A stretch of 64,000 nt of DNA from Ornithinimicrobium tianjinense. GTDB lineage: Bacteria > Actinomycetota > Actinomycetes > Actinomycetales > Dermatophilaceae. A program made the position numbers and the translations under genes. The notes under the pieces are model-generated. The model worked only from the letters and a program-made list of their open reading frames with translations. It made no database searches and was not told where the DNA came from. Location of the stretch: assembly GCF_014636495.1 (NCBI RefSeq), contig NZ_BMEM01000001.1:542195-606194 (forward strand), in the 5' to 3' direction. Below are positions 1 through 8,252 of the stretch, piece by piece. How positions within the stretch are numbered: position 1 is the stretch's first letter; each line of letters starts with the position of its first letter.

Positions 1-6
1 GACATC

Positions 7-495
7 ATGAACCTTCGTATCGCCGTGGGCGGGGACAGCGCCGGGGTTGGCTACAAGGACGCGCTCGCCGAGGACCTCCGCCGGGACGCGCGCGTCTCCG
101 ACGTCGTCGACGTCGGCATCGCCGAGGGAGACGACGTGGACTACCCCCATGTCGCGGTGCGTGCGGCTCGACTCGTGGCCTCCGGCGAGGTCGACCGGGC
201 CCTCCTGGTGTGCGGCACCGGCCTGGGCGTCGCGATCTCGGCCAACAAGGTGACCGGCGTGCGCGCCGTCACCGCGCACGACTCCTACTCCGTGGAGCGC
301 TCGGTGCTGTCGAACAACGCCCAGGTGCTGTGCCTCGGTCAGCGGGTCATCGGGCTGGAGCTCGCGCGTCGGCTGGTGCGGGAGTGGCTCGGCTACGAGT
401 TCGACCCGACCTCCGCCTCGGCACCCAAGGTGGCGGCGATCGACAACTACGACGAGGGTTTCGAACCGGACCGTACGGGGACAGCCTGCTCATGA
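7..495 (+). CDS. rpiB: RpiB/LacAB-family sugar-phosphate isomerase, probably tetrose-phosphate type
   Basis: This 162-aa protein belongs to the RpiB/LacA/LacB family, cytosolic aldose-ketose isomerases acting on phosphorylated sugars. The active-site cysteine lies in CGTGLG (Cys69), followed by the family block [15 protein letters not shown]. The usual N-terminal ADHAG, whose His helps open the sugar ring, reads GDSAG here (Ser11 in place of His). The stretch [14 protein letters not shown] resembles the erythritol-pathway (EryI) branch more than true ribose-5-phosphate isomerases. It overlaps the next gene, a triosephosphate-isomerase paralogue, by ATGA, and that pairing is known from erythritol/threitol operons. 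I infer a tetrose-phosphate substrate, but plain ribose-5-phosphate isomerase remains possible. The operon may begin upstream of the window. Confidence 0.85.
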   Translation: MNLRIAVGGDSAGVGYKDALAEDLRRDARVSDVVDVGIAEGDDVDYPHVAVRAARLVASGEVDRALLVCGTGLGVAISANKVTGVRAVTAHDSYSVERSVLSNNAQVLCLGQRVIGLELARRLVREWLGYEFDPTSASAPKVAAIDNYDEGFEPDRTGTACS

Positions 496-1271
496 CCATC
501 TGGGTGGGGACGTCGTGGAAGATGACGAAGACACTCTCCGAGGCGGAGGACTTCGCGCAGGGGCTCGCAGCACGCCGGCGCGAGACCGGCTGGCCGGGCG
601 TGCAGGCCTTCGTCATCCCCTCCTTCACGTCTCTCCACCTCGTGGCCGGCGTCCTGGAGGGGAGCGGCGTCCTCGTCGGTGCCCAGAACGCACATTGGGA
701 GGACGACGGTGCGTGGACCGGTGAGGTCTCCGTCCCGCAGGTAGCCGACGCGGGAGCGGTCCTGGTCGAGATCGGCCACTCTGAGAGACGCATGCACTTC
801 GCCGAGACCGACGACACCGTGCGAATGAAGGTGGCTGCCACGCTGCGCCACGGCCTGACGCCGCTCGTCTGTGTGGGGGAGCCGGAGGAGGTGCTCCGGG
901 AGGGGCGCAGCGCCGACTTCGTCAGCGCGCAGCTCGAGGCCGCCCTCCAGGGCGCGGTGGACAGTCCGGACGACGCCACGGTCCTGGTCGCCTACGAGCC
1001 GGTCTGGGCGATCGGAGAGCATGGACGCCCCGCACGGCCGGAGGAGATCAGCGGCGTGTTGGGGCTCCTGCACTCCCGCTTCGGAGACCGCGTCTCGGGC
1101 TTCCTCTACGGTGGCTCGGTCGCCGAGGACACCGTCGCGCGCACGCTGGAGGTTCCGCACGTCGACGGGGTGTTCGTGGGTCGGTCGGCGTGGGCGCTGC
1201 CGGGTTTCCTCGGGATCCTGGATACCGCCGCCTCCTCAGCGCCGCACGCGCGTCGCCCTCGACTACCGTGA
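492..1271 (+). CDS. Triosephosphate isomerase family protein, EryH-like
   Basis: This 259-aa protein has the TIM-barrel fold of triosephosphate isomerase with all catalytic residues: Lys10 in TSWKM, His96 in EIGHSERR and Glu169 in AYEPVWAIG. The phosphate-binding loop YGGSV and the GVFVGRSAW end are also present. The normally invariant Asn of GNWKM is replaced by Ser8, a change I associate with L-erythrulose-1-phosphate isomerases (EryH) of tetritol pathways. The ATG at 492 overlaps the preceding stop, so translation is coupled to the RpiB-type gene. The frame stays open upstream to about 210, but that part only shadows the preceding gene. Glycolytic TPI is less likely, because that gene normally sits with gap and pgk. 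Confidence 0.85.
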   Translation: MTIWVGTSWKMTKTLSEAEDFAQGLAARRRETGWPGVQAFVIPSFTSLHLVAGVLEGSGVLVGAQNAHWEDDGAWTGEVSVPQVADAGAVLVEIGHSERRMHFAETDDTVRMKVAATLRHGLTPLVCVGEPEEVLREGRSADFVSAQLEAALQGAVDSPDDATVLVAYEPVWAIGEHGRPARPEEISGVLGLLHSRFGDRVSGFLYGGSVAEDTVARTLEVPHVDGVFVGRSAWALPGFLGILDTAASSAPHARRPRLP

Positions 1272-1334
1272 GCCGGACCACATACTGACCCACGCGGACC
1301 CGCGGGGCAGGCAGCCGGCAGGACGGAGAGCGAC

Positions 1335-2483
1335 GTGCGTATCGGCATCCTCACCGGGGGCGGCGACGTCCCGGGTCTCAACCCGTGCATCAAGGCCGTG
1401 GTCAACCGGGTCTACGAGCACGGCCACCAGGTCACCGGCATCCGCCGCGGGTGGGGCGGCCTGCTGAGCACGGACCTGGACGACCCCGCCTCGCGGGCCG
1501 CCAACCTGATGGAGCTCGACCCCGTCGCTGTCCGCACCGTCGACCGGACCGGCGGCACCTTCCTGCACAGCTCCCGCACCAACCCCGGCCGGGTGAAGAC
1601 GGCCGACGTGCCCGACTTCCTCACCGGCTCGGTCAGCGGTGACGGCCCGCACGACCTCACGCCCCACGTGCTGAGGGTGATCGAGGACGCCGGCATCGAC
1701 GTGCTCATCCCGATCGGTGGCGACGACACGCTGTCCTACGGGCTGCGCATGCACGAGGAGGGTGTGCCGACCATCGCCATCCCCAAGACGATGGACAACG
1801 ACGTCAACGGCACCGACTACTGCATCGGGTTCTCCACGGCGGTGACCCGCGGCGTGCAGTTCATCCACAACCTACGCACCTCCACGGGCTCGCACGAGCG
1901 GATCGCCGTCGTCGAGCTCTTCGGCCGCTACTCCGGGGAGACCTCGCTGATCACGGCATACCTCGCGGGGGTCGACCGGGCCCTGATCCCCGAGGTGCCC
2001 TTCGACCTCGACCGGGTCTGCGAGCTGCTGCTGGCCGACAAGGCGCGCAACCCCTCCAACTACGCCATGCTGACGATCTCCGAGGGGGCGACGATCAAGG
2101 GCGGCGACATGATGCTCTCGGGCGAGGCGGACGCCTACGGCCACCGCAAGCTCGGCGGCATCGGCCAGCTCACCGGGGCACTCATCAAGGAGCGGACCGG
2201 CGAGGACATCGTCTACCAGCAGGTGGGCTACCTCATGCGCTCGGGCAGCCCCGACTCCCTCGACCTCATGGTGGCCACGAACTACGCCGTCATGGCCGCC
2301 GACCTCGCCCTGGACGGCTCGACCGGGCGGATGGTCGCGCTGCGCAACGGCAGCTACAGCAGCGTGCCGATCTCGGTGACGGGCGAGGGGGTCAAGCGGG
2401 TGGACGTCGGTGAGCTGTATGACGTGCCGAACTACCTGCCGAAGGTGCGGCACGTGCGCGGCAAGCCGATGTTCCTCTACTGA
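1335..2483 (+). CDS. 6-phosphofructokinase, pyrophosphate-type signature
   Basis: This 382-aa phosphofructokinase phosphorylates fructose-6-phosphate or a related sugar phosphate in the cytosol. It shows GGGDVPGLN at the N-terminus, IGGDD at 127-131 and PKTMDND at 150-156. In this family an Asp as the last residue of GGDD and a Lys in PKT indicate pyrophosphate use, whereas ATP enzymes carry GGDG and PGT. The substrate-site block [10 protein letters not shown] is intact. The GTG start at 1335 is preceded by GGAGAG. It lies 63 bp after the TPI-like gene in the same direction, so it may share that operon. The phosphate donor is inferred from the motifs only. Confidence 0.88.
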   Translation: MRIGILTGGGDVPGLNPCIKAVVNRVYEHGHQVTGIRRGWGGLLSTDLDDPASRAANLMELDPVAVRTVDRTGGTFLHSSRTNPGRVKTADVPDFLTGSVSGDGPHDLTPHVLRVIEDAGIDVLIPIGGDDTLSYGLRMHEEGVPTIAIPKTMDNDVNGTDYCIGFSTAVTRGVQFIHNLRTSTGSHERIAVVELFGRYSGETSLITAYLAGVDRALIPEVPFDLDRVCELLLADKARNPSNYAMLTISEGATIKGGDMMLSGEADAYGHRKLGGIGQLTGALIKERTGEDIVYQQVGYLMRSGSPDSLDLMVATNYAVMAADLALDGSTGRMVALRNGSYSSVPISVTGEGVKRVDVGELYDVPNYLPKVRHVRGKPMFLY

Positions 2484-2500
2484 GGGTGCTCTTCGTGAGC

Positions 2501-2520
2501 CGCGGGACCAACGCCCCGCG
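2501..2520. terminator. Weak bidirectional hairpin between convergent genes
   Basis: CGCGGG (2501-2506) can pair with CCCGCG (2515-2520) across an 8-nt loop. It sits exactly between the stop codons of the phosphofructokinase and the convergent DoxX gene. The 6-bp stem is short, so a role in termination is only plausible. Confidence 0.35.
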
Positions 2521-2955
2521 CTAGGACCGACTCCGCCGCAGCCAGCCGCCGCCGTAGAGAGCGGCCAGCACCAGCACGGGCTGGAAGAAGAGCCGCACCA
2601 GCCGCTTGCGGTCGGTGTCCAGCCCGAAGGCGTCCGTGCCCTCGAGGTACTGGGCGACGTTGCCGGGGAAGATGACGACGAAGAACGCCGCGAGCAGCCC
2701 ACCGATGAGTCTCTTGTGGCGGGGGAGCGCGACGTAGGCGGCTCCCAGCGCGATCTCGACGACGCCGGAGGAGACGACCGTGAGGTCCTCGTCGAGCGGG
2801 AACCAGCCGGGCACCTGGGCCTGGAACTCCTGCCGCTGAGTCGTCAGGTGGGCGATCCCGGCAGCGACCATGGCCGCCCCGAGGGTGACGCGCGTGACCG
2901 TCCGGGTCAGCGAGGCGCGCGTCCTGTCACCGCGTGAGCGACTCCTCCGGATCAC
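2521..2955 (-). CDS. DoxX-family small membrane protein
   Basis: This 144-aa integral membrane protein has four predicted hydrophobic segments, roughly at residues 22-38, 60-78, 85-105 and 122-138. The pattern AGIAHL, an aromatic-rich loop, VEIALGAAY, then FFVVIFPGN and a final QPVLVLAALY is that of the DoxX/YphA group. The basic N-terminus (RRSRSRGDRTR) suggests a cytoplasmic amino end. The GTG start at 2955 overlaps the stop of the upstream short-chain dehydrogenase by GTGA, so the two form one unit. The biochemical role of most DoxX proteins is unsettled. I infer only a membrane function linked to the partner oxidoreductase. Confidence 0.75.
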   Translation of the reverse strand: MIRRSRSRGDRTRASLTRTVTRVTLGAAMVAAGIAHLTTQRQEFQAQVPGWFPLDEDLTVVSSGVVEIALGAAYVALPRHKRLIGGLLAAFFVVIFPGNVAQYLEGTDAFGLDTDRKRLVRLFFQPVLVLAALYGGGWLRRSRS

Positions 2956-3683
2956 TGCCCGGCCGCCACCGGCGCGGGGGCGAACTCCGCCGGCCCCACG
3001 ACCCGCTCACGGTCCACGATCGCCTGCACCATGCGGGCGGCGACGTGGTCCGGGTCCAGACCCGTGGGCATCGTCGGCGCCGTGCCGCTGAGAGCGCGCT
3101 CGGCGAGTCCCGTCTCGGTGTGCGGCGGGCGCAGGTCAATGACGTCCACGCCGTCGCGGCGCAGCTCGCGGGCCAGCGAAGAGCTGGCCGCGGCGAGCCC
3201 GGCCTTGCTCGCGCCGTACGCCGCCATCCCCGGGAACGCCTGCTCGGCGACCACGCCGGTGATCTGGGCGACGAAGCCGCTGGAGCGCTGCAGGAGCGGC
3301 ACCACGCGGCGCAGCAGGCAGAGCGGTCCCACCAGGTTGGTGAGGGCCAGCTGCTCGGCGACGTCGTCGGGCAGCTCGCTGACCGGCCCGAACGCCACGA
3401 CCCCGGCCGCGTTGACCAGCCCGTCGAGGCGCCCGCCGAAGTGCTCCTCCACGACCGACACCAGACGGTCGCCGAGGCTGCTGTCGGACAGGTCCCCGAC
3501 GACGACCGCGCCGCCGCGGGCCAGGGGCCACAGCCGCTGCTCGTCACGACCGACCACGGTGACGGTGGCGCCGCGCTCGTGGAGCAGCTCGACCAGTCGC
3601 GAGCCGAGCGCCCCGCTCGCGCCTACCACCGCCACGTGCGAGCCGCGCAGGTCCCGGATGCTGGGGCGTTGTGTGCCGCTCAC
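2952..3683 (-). CDS. Short-chain dehydrogenase/reductase (SDR)
   Basis: This 243-aa Rossmann-fold oxidoreductase carries the classical SDR motifs: GASGALG for NAD(P) binding (about 21-27), NAAG (about 91-94) and the catalytic YGASK (about 155-159). The Ser usually found upstream of the YxxxK motif appears as Thr in QITGVV. The substrate cannot be read from sequence. The GTG start lies at 3683, 19 bp downstream of a perfect inverted repeat that is probably an operator. It is followed by the DoxX gene with a 4-bp overlap. A repressor gene is not adjacent, so the regulator is either self-standing elsewhere or unrecognised. Confidence 0.85.
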   Translation of the reverse strand: MSGTQRPSIRDLRGSHVAVVGASGALGSRLVELLHERGATVTVVGRDEQRLWPLARGGAVVVGDLSDSSLGDRLVSVVEEHFGGRLDGLVNAAGVVAFGPVSELPDDVAEQLALTNLVGPLCLLRRVVPLLQRSSGFVAQITGVVAEQAFPGMAAYGASKAGLAAASSSLARELRRDGVDVIDLRPPHTETGLAERALSGTAPTMPTGLDPDHVAARMVQAIVDRERVVGPAEFAPAPVAAGQ

Positions 3684-3701
3684 GGTGACTCCTCTCGATG
3701 T

Positions 3702-3718
3702 CTATGGTCTGTCCATAG
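3702..3718. promoter_or_regulatory. Inverted repeat, probable operator of the SDR-DoxX unit
   Basis: CTATGG (3702-3707), a 5-nt spacer and CCATAG (3713-3718) form a perfect 6-bp inverted repeat in an AT-rich patch just upstream of the SDR start. The size fits a TetR- or MarR-type operator, but which protein binds it is unknown. Confidence 0.5.
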
Positions 3719-3800
3719 TTTGTCTAGAGTATGCCGTGTTCGTCCCCGCGTCCACCTGGGCCCGTTGACCAGTGGGCTGCGCCGGTCCCACACTGGGCGG

Positions 3801-4226
3801 ATGGATCTCACAGGGGGAGCCGCGGTCCGGGGCAGGCGCCTGCTCCTCTCCGCTCGCGTCCTCGCCACCGCCTTTGGCCTCTTCCAGCTCGCCGGTGTGT
3901 TCTTCTTCACCGTCCTCGCCCCTGAGGAGGCGGTCTGGCTCGGCCCGCTGATCGACGTCCCGGTCGTAGCGGTGATGGTCCTGGGCATGCTGCTCAAGGT
4001 GGCGTGCGGTGTCTGGCCCAGACTGAGTGATGAGCGCCGGATCCGCGTCGGACTGGCTGGTGCGATCATCGGGATCGCGATCACGCTCCTCAAGATCCCG
4101 CTGTACGACGAGCCTGAGGGCGTCATCTTCCTGGCTGTCGATGCGGGTCTGCTCGTCCTGCTGCTCCTAGCCAGGCGGAAGCTCGGCGTCGGCGCGGGTC
4201 GAAGCGTCGCGCGGATGCCGGCCTGA
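3801..4226 (+). CDS. Small integral membrane protein, unknown function
   Basis: This 141-aa protein begins with a short polar stretch, then has four hydrophobic segments, roughly at residues 13-35, 44-64, 80-97 and 105-120. It ends in a basic tail. I do not recognise a family motif. The repeated short loops with charged residues (PRLSDERRIR, LYDEPEG) suggest a compact four-helix membrane protein. The ATG at 3801 is chosen because the hydrophobic pattern begins right after it and the upstream frame overlaps the divergent SDR gene. It stands alone between the divergent SDR gene and the DUF222/HNH gene. Confidence 0.6.
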   Translation: MDLTGGAAVRGRRLLLSARVLATAFGLFQLAGVFFFTVLAPEEAVWLGPLIDVPVVAVMVLGMLLKVACGVWPRLSDERRIRVGLAGAIIGIAITLLKIPLYDEPEGVIFLAVDAGLLVLLLLARRKLGVGAGRSVARMPA

Positions 4227-4342
4227 CTGCGCGGTGCTCCCGATAGACGTCGGGTTGACGGGCTCACAGCGCCAGGCGTCGGCGCCGAGCGGGTGAAGGG
4301 CCGGCATACCTGCAGGTCAGCGGGGCTGTCGGTGGGCGCTCC

Positions 4343-4348
4343 TAGGCT
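4343..4348 (+). promoter_or_regulatory. -10 box of a leaderless promoter for the first DUF222/HNH gene
   Basis: TAGGCT fits the actinobacterial -10 pattern TANNNT and ends six bases before the ATG at 4355, leaving no room for a ribosome binding site. The second DUF222/HNH copy has the same box (TAGGTT) at the same distance. The shared upstream word TGTCGGTG supports a common promoter. Confidence 0.5.
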
Positions 4349-4354
4349 TGGGGT

Positions 4355-5692
4355 ATGTCGCAGACCTGGGGCGGGGAGGTGCTCCGGACGACCTATCGCG
4401 AGGTCGTCCGGGACGGCGCGGTGCCGACCGTGCGGCCGGTGGGGGAGCGGGTGGTCGGCCTCCTGGGCGAGACCGGCCGGGAGGCTGCGTGTGCCGAGCT
4501 GAGCGTGCGGGGGTCGTCCCTGCTGCAGGACGCCGAGGTGAGCACTGGCCTGGAGGGGCTTTCCCGGGCGACAGCGACGCTGGAGCGGGTGCGACTGCGG
4601 CTGGCGTGCGAGGCGGCCGAGCGGGGGCTGCACACCATCGACGGTTTCGGCCTGGTCGACTGGTTGGCGCTGCGGTGCCCGGACCAGGAAGCACGGCAGG
4701 TGCGCGACCTCGCGCGCGTGGCCATGGCCAGCAGGGAGGCCGTGCACGAGCCACTGTTGCGCGGCGTCCTCAACGGCGGCATGACCGTGGCCCGGGCGGC
4801 GACGGTGCACCGGGCGCTGTCGAGGATCCGTCGGGCTATCACGGCGGAGGAGTACGCGCAGGCCGTGGCGCTGCTGGCCGACGCGGCCTGCAACCCGCTC
4901 TTCGACGACAAGGACCTCGCGCGGATCATCGCGGAGCTGCTGCGCCGGTGCCTGCCCGAGAAGGACCACGACGACCGACGGCGGTCCCGGCACCAGCTGC
5001 GGGACGTCCACGAGTCGAACCTGGCCGGCGGGACGGTCAAGAGGATCATCGTGACGTTCGGTGACGACGCCGACTACGAGGCGGTGCGCGCGATCCTCAC
5101 GTCACCGCTGGCCGCGCCGGCGTCAAAGGAGGAGCGCGCGGCCACGGGAGAGCCTGACCTTCGCACCCCGGGCAACCGACGTTACGACGCCTTGATGACG
5201 GTGATCCGTCGCGGCGTGGCCGGCACGGCAGGGCAGCCCACGACACCGAAGGCGACGCTGGTGGTCACCCTGGACTGGGAGACGCTCAGGCGGCAGCTGC
5301 TCGAGACTCGTGGGCGGCAGCCGGGCTGCGGGTCAACCCTGGAGGGCGCGTCCGTGAGCGCCGAGAGCATCCGCCGGCTGGCCTGCGAGGCCGACATCAT
5401 CCCGCTGGTGCTGGGTGGCCCCAGCGAGATCCTCGACCAGGGCCGCCGGCGCCGCCTGGTCACGCCAGGACAACGGCTGCGGCTGGCCGCAAGGGACCGG
5501 GCCTGCACCATCCCGGGGTGCACGGTGCCGGCGACCTGGTGCGACGCGCACCATGTGGTGCCCTGGGCCCTCGGCGGAGCGTCGGACCTGTCGAACTACG
5601 CCCTGCTGTGCCCGCGGCACCACACCTGGGTCCACGACCGAGGGCTGAGCGCCACGGTCGACGAGCTCGGCGTGCGCTGGCACCTGCGATGA
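4355..5692 (+). CDS. DUF222 domain HNH endonuclease-like protein, copy 1
   Basis: This 445-aa protein is of the 13E12-repeat type: a long DUF222 region (about 40-330) followed by a C-terminal HNH module. The HNH module reads CTIPGCTVPATWCDAHH, then a short loop, ALLCPRHHTWVH, giving two Cys pairs and the His residues expected for a metal-binding nuclease fold. A second copy lies at 46603-47946, near-identical over the C-terminal third but more divergent at the N-terminus. Both copies share leaderless promoters and downstream hairpins. Such genes are multicopy in actinobacteria, where neither a phage nor a restriction role has been established. No partner gene is visible here. Confidence 0.85.
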   Translation: MSQTWGGEVLRTTYREVVRDGAVPTVRPVGERVVGLLGETGREAACAELSVRGSSLLQDAEVSTGLEGLSRATATLERVRLRLACEAAERGLHTIDGFGLVDWLALRCPDQEARQVRDLARVAMASREAVHEPLLRGVLNGGMTVARAATVHRALSRIRRAITAEEYAQAVALLADAACNPLFDDKDLARIIAELLRRCLPEKDHDDRRRSRHQLRDVHESNLAGGTVKRIIVTFGDDADYEAVRAILTSPLAAPASKEERAATGEPDLRTPGNRRYDALMTVIRRGVAGTAGQPTTPKATLVVTLDWETLRRQLLETRGRQPGCGSTLEGASVSAESIRRLACEADIIPLVLGGPSEILDQGRRRRLVTPGQRLRLAARDRACTIPGCTVPATWCDAHHVVPWALGGASDLSNYALLCPRHHTWVHDRGLSATVDELGVRWHLR

Positions 5693-5703
5693 CCCCGCCC
5701 CGC

Positions 5704-5725
5704 ACCCGGCCAGCGACGGCCGGGT
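5704..5725 (+). terminator. Hairpin after the first DUF222/HNH gene
   Basis: ACCCGGCC (5704-5711) and GGCCGGGT (5718-5725) form a perfect 8-bp stem with a 6-nt loop, 12 bp after the stop. The second copy of the gene carries a similar hairpin in the same place, so the element appears to travel with the gene. No U-tract follows. Confidence 0.5.
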
Positions 5726-5880
5726 CACAGTCATGTCGACCGCTGCTGGCCGCCGCCCGCCATCCCCGCACGCAGAGGGCGCCGGCGGGCTCGGTGGCCG
5801 GGGTGCCTGAGCCCACACGCACGCGGATGCTGCTCGGGCCCTCTCAGTAGGGTGAGCCCACCCCACGTGGAGGAGCACTG

Positions 5881-7857
5881 ATGCCGGAGTCACCCGCCCC
5901 GCTCTGGGAGCCGTCGGAGGAGACGGTCCGCAGAGCCCACGTCACCGCGTTCCAGGAGTTCCTCACGCGGCGCACGGGGGCGACGTTCTCGGCATACCGC
6001 GACCTCTGGAAGTGGTCGACGAAGGACCTCGACGGGTTCTGGGGAGCGGTGTGGGACTTCTACGGTCTCGACGTGCTCTTCGGTCCGCACGGTCGCGTGC
6101 TCGCCGAGGAGCGCATGCCCGGGTCGACCTGGTTCCCCGAGGTGGCCGTCAACTACGCGGAGTATGTCGTCTCCCGTGGCCCTGACCAGGCGGTCGCCAT
6201 CGTCGGGGCAGGCGAGGACGGGCGCGTCGTCGAGCTGACCTGGCGCGAGCTGCGCGGGCAGGTCGCGTCGCTGTCCGCCTGGCTGCGCGAGCGCGGCGTC
6301 GGGCGGGGGGACCGGGTCATCGGCTACCTGCCCAACATCCCGGAGGCGGTGGTGGCGATGCTGGCGACCGCTGCCGTCGGTGCGGTGTGGGCCAGCGTGG
6401 GGCAGGACTACGCGCCGCACGCGGTGGGGGACCGGATGGGTCCGCTCGGTGCCACCGTGCTCGTCACCGCCGACGGCTACCGCTACGCCGGCCGCGAGGT
6501 CGACCGGGCCGGCGCGGTGCGCGAGGTGGTCGGGCAGCTGCCGACCGTCACCGACGTCCTGGTTGTGGGGCGGCTCGGCGCGGAGCAGCTCGAGGTGCCG
6601 GGGACGGCGACGCACGACTGGGCGGAGGTCGTGGCCGGGGAGGTCAAGCCTTCCTTCGAGCGGGTGGGGTTCGACGACCCGCTGTGGGTGCTGTTCTCCT
6701 CCGGCACGACCGGGCGGCCCAAGGGGCTCGTGCAGTCGCACGGCGGCATCCTCGTCGAGGAGCTCAAGCTGCTCGGCCTGCACCTGGACATCGGGCCGGC
6801 CGACCGGCTGTTCTGGTTCACCTCGCCCTCGTGGGTGATGTGGAACATCCAGGCCTCCGCACTCGCGACCGGTGCCTCGATCCTCTGCTACGACGGCGCG
6901 CCCGCCCACCCGGACGCGCGCCGGTTGTGGCGGCTGGCCGCCGAGCACCGTGTGACGGTCTTCGGCTCCAGCCCTGGTTATCTCGAGGCCTCCCGCGGGA
7001 CCGGCCTCGAGCCCGCCGCGGAGCTCGACCTCTCCGCGCTGCGGAGCATGGCGTGCACCGGCGCGCCGATCAGCCCGAGCACCCACGCGTGGGCGGTCGA
7101 GTCCTCCGGCGGGCTGCCGCTCTACTCGATGAGCGGCGGCACCGACATCTGCAGCGGCTTCTGCGGCGGCGTCCCGACCGTGCCGATCTGGCCGGGCGAG
7201 CTGTCGGTGCGCAACCTCGGCGTCGCCATGGACGCCTGGGACGAGCAGGGTGAGCCCGTGCGCGAGCAGGTCGGCGAGCTGGTGATGACGCGGCCGCTGC
7301 CCTCGATGCCGATCCGGTTCTGGGACGACCCTGCCGGCTCGCGCTACCGGGAGTCCTACTTCGAGACGTATCCAGGCGTCTGGCGGCACGGCGACTGGAT
7401 CACGATCACGGCCCGCGACAGCGTCGTCATCCACGGCCGCTCCGACGCGACGCTGAACCGGCACGGCATACGCATGGGGACGGCCGACATCTACAACGCG
7501 ATCGAGCACCTGCCCGAGGTCGCCGAGTCGCTCGTGCTCGGTGTCGAGGAGCCCGACGGCGGCTACTGGATGCCGCTGTTCGTCGTCCTCGCCGACCCGG
7601 CGGCGAGCCTGGACGAGGAGCTGCGCGACCGCATACGCGACGCGATCCGGGCCCACGCCTCGCCGCGGCACGTCCCCGACGAGATCGTCCAGGTCGCCGG
7701 GATCCCGCACACGCGCACGGGCAAACGTCTGGAGGTGCCGCTCAAGCGGCTGATGCAGGGCGCCGACCCCGCCCGCGTCGTGCAGCCGGCGGCGCTGGAC
7801 GACCCCGCGCTGCTCGAGCCGTTCCTCGCCCTGGCGCGCGAACGGCGGGGCCGCTAG
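5881..7857 (+). CDS. aacS: Acetoacetyl-CoA synthetase
   Basis: This 658-aa adenylate-forming ligase activates acetoacetate to acetoacetyl-CoA with ATP in the cytosol. It has the ACAS N-terminal domain (WKWSTKDLDGFW, about 42-53), then the P-loop-like LFSSGTTGRPKG around 271, the acyl-adenylate block SMSGGTDICSGF, and the C-terminal GRSDATLNRHGIRMG and HTRTGKRLEVPLK, which includes the catalytic Lys. The spacing and motifs (STWFPEVAVNYAE) fit acetoacetate-CoA ligase rather than acetyl-CoA synthetase. A good GGAGG stands 6-7 bp before the ATG, and TAGGGT at 5848-5853 could be the -10 box. It is a single-gene unit. The enzyme would feed ketone-body or polyhydroxybutyrate carbon into the acetyl-CoA pool. 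Confidence 0.92.
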   Translation: MPESPAPLWEPSEETVRRAHVTAFQEFLTRRTGATFSAYRDLWKWSTKDLDGFWGAVWDFYGLDVLFGPHGRVLAEERMPGSTWFPEVAVNYAEYVVSRGPDQAVAIVGAGEDGRVVELTWRELRGQVASLSAWLRERGVGRGDRVIGYLPNIPEAVVAMLATAAVGAVWASVGQDYAPHAVGDRMGPLGATVLVTADGYRYAGREVDRAGAVREVVGQLPTVTDVLVVGRLGAEQLEVPGTATHDWAEVVAGEVKPSFERVGFDDPLWVLFSSGTTGRPKGLVQSHGGILVEELKLLGLHLDIGPADRLFWFTSPSWVMWNIQASALATGASILCYDGAPAHPDARRLWRLAAEHRVTVFGSSPGYLEASRGTGLEPAAELDLSALRSMACTGAPISPSTHAWAVESSGGLPLYSMSGGTDICSGFCGGVPTVPIWPGELSVRNLGVAMDAWDEQGEPVREQVGELVMTRPLPSMPIRFWDDPAGSRYRESYFETYPGVWRHGDWITITARDSVVIHGRSDATLNRHGIRMGTADIYNAIEHLPEVAESLVLGVEEPDGGYWMPLFVVLADPAASLDEELRDRIRDAIRAHASPRHVPDEIVQVAGIPHTRTGKRLEVPLKRLMQGADPARVVQPAALDDPALLEPFLALARERRGR

Positions 7858-8252
7858 CCCGATCAAGGACGGCGGCGCGGGCGCCCCGAGCACGTCCGCG
7901 CCGTCGTCCGGCCTGTGTCGTCAGCGTGCGACCCCTCCGACCCGAGGTCCCCTCGGTCGTCGGACCAGACGGGCTGCCGCTGCTCGGGAGTGTTGAAGGT
8001 GTCAACGATAGAGACACGTGGGCTCACCAGGCCGGATTGAGCGCGTTTCTTGAACAAATCTTTACCTTCGGCGACTGAACTCTGTGGGGGACCCGTTGCC
8101 TGTGGACTTGACCGTGGCTTGACCTTCTGGTGGCCCGGCCGCCCGCGCGGTGTCGCCGGGAGGTGCCCCTGGCTTCTCCGGCGGTTCACCTGCGGCTGGT
8201 GATCTGCTCTCGCCGGCCGTCCGGCCGGCACCAGCTGAGAAGGAGCTCGACC
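7858..8252. other. Intergenic region, 395 bp
   Basis: No convincing gene or strong hairpin is visible. It contains a locally AT-rich segment around 8043-8070 that probably holds the promoter of the downstream phosphoesterase, and a small inverted repeat GTTGA/TCAAC at 7992-8006 (5-nt spacer) that could be a protein site. Everything else looks like ordinary high-GC leader. Confidence 0.4.

Noticed and set aside
492-1271. Housekeeping triosephosphate isomerase
   Set aside because: The NWKM Asn is replaced, the gene overlaps an RpiB-type gene, and gap/pgk are absent. A pathway-specific paralogue fits better.
5890-7893. A minus-strand frame covering the acetoacetyl-CoA synthetase gene
   Set aside because: It is a shadow of the synthetase codon structure, with no ribosome site and no motifs.
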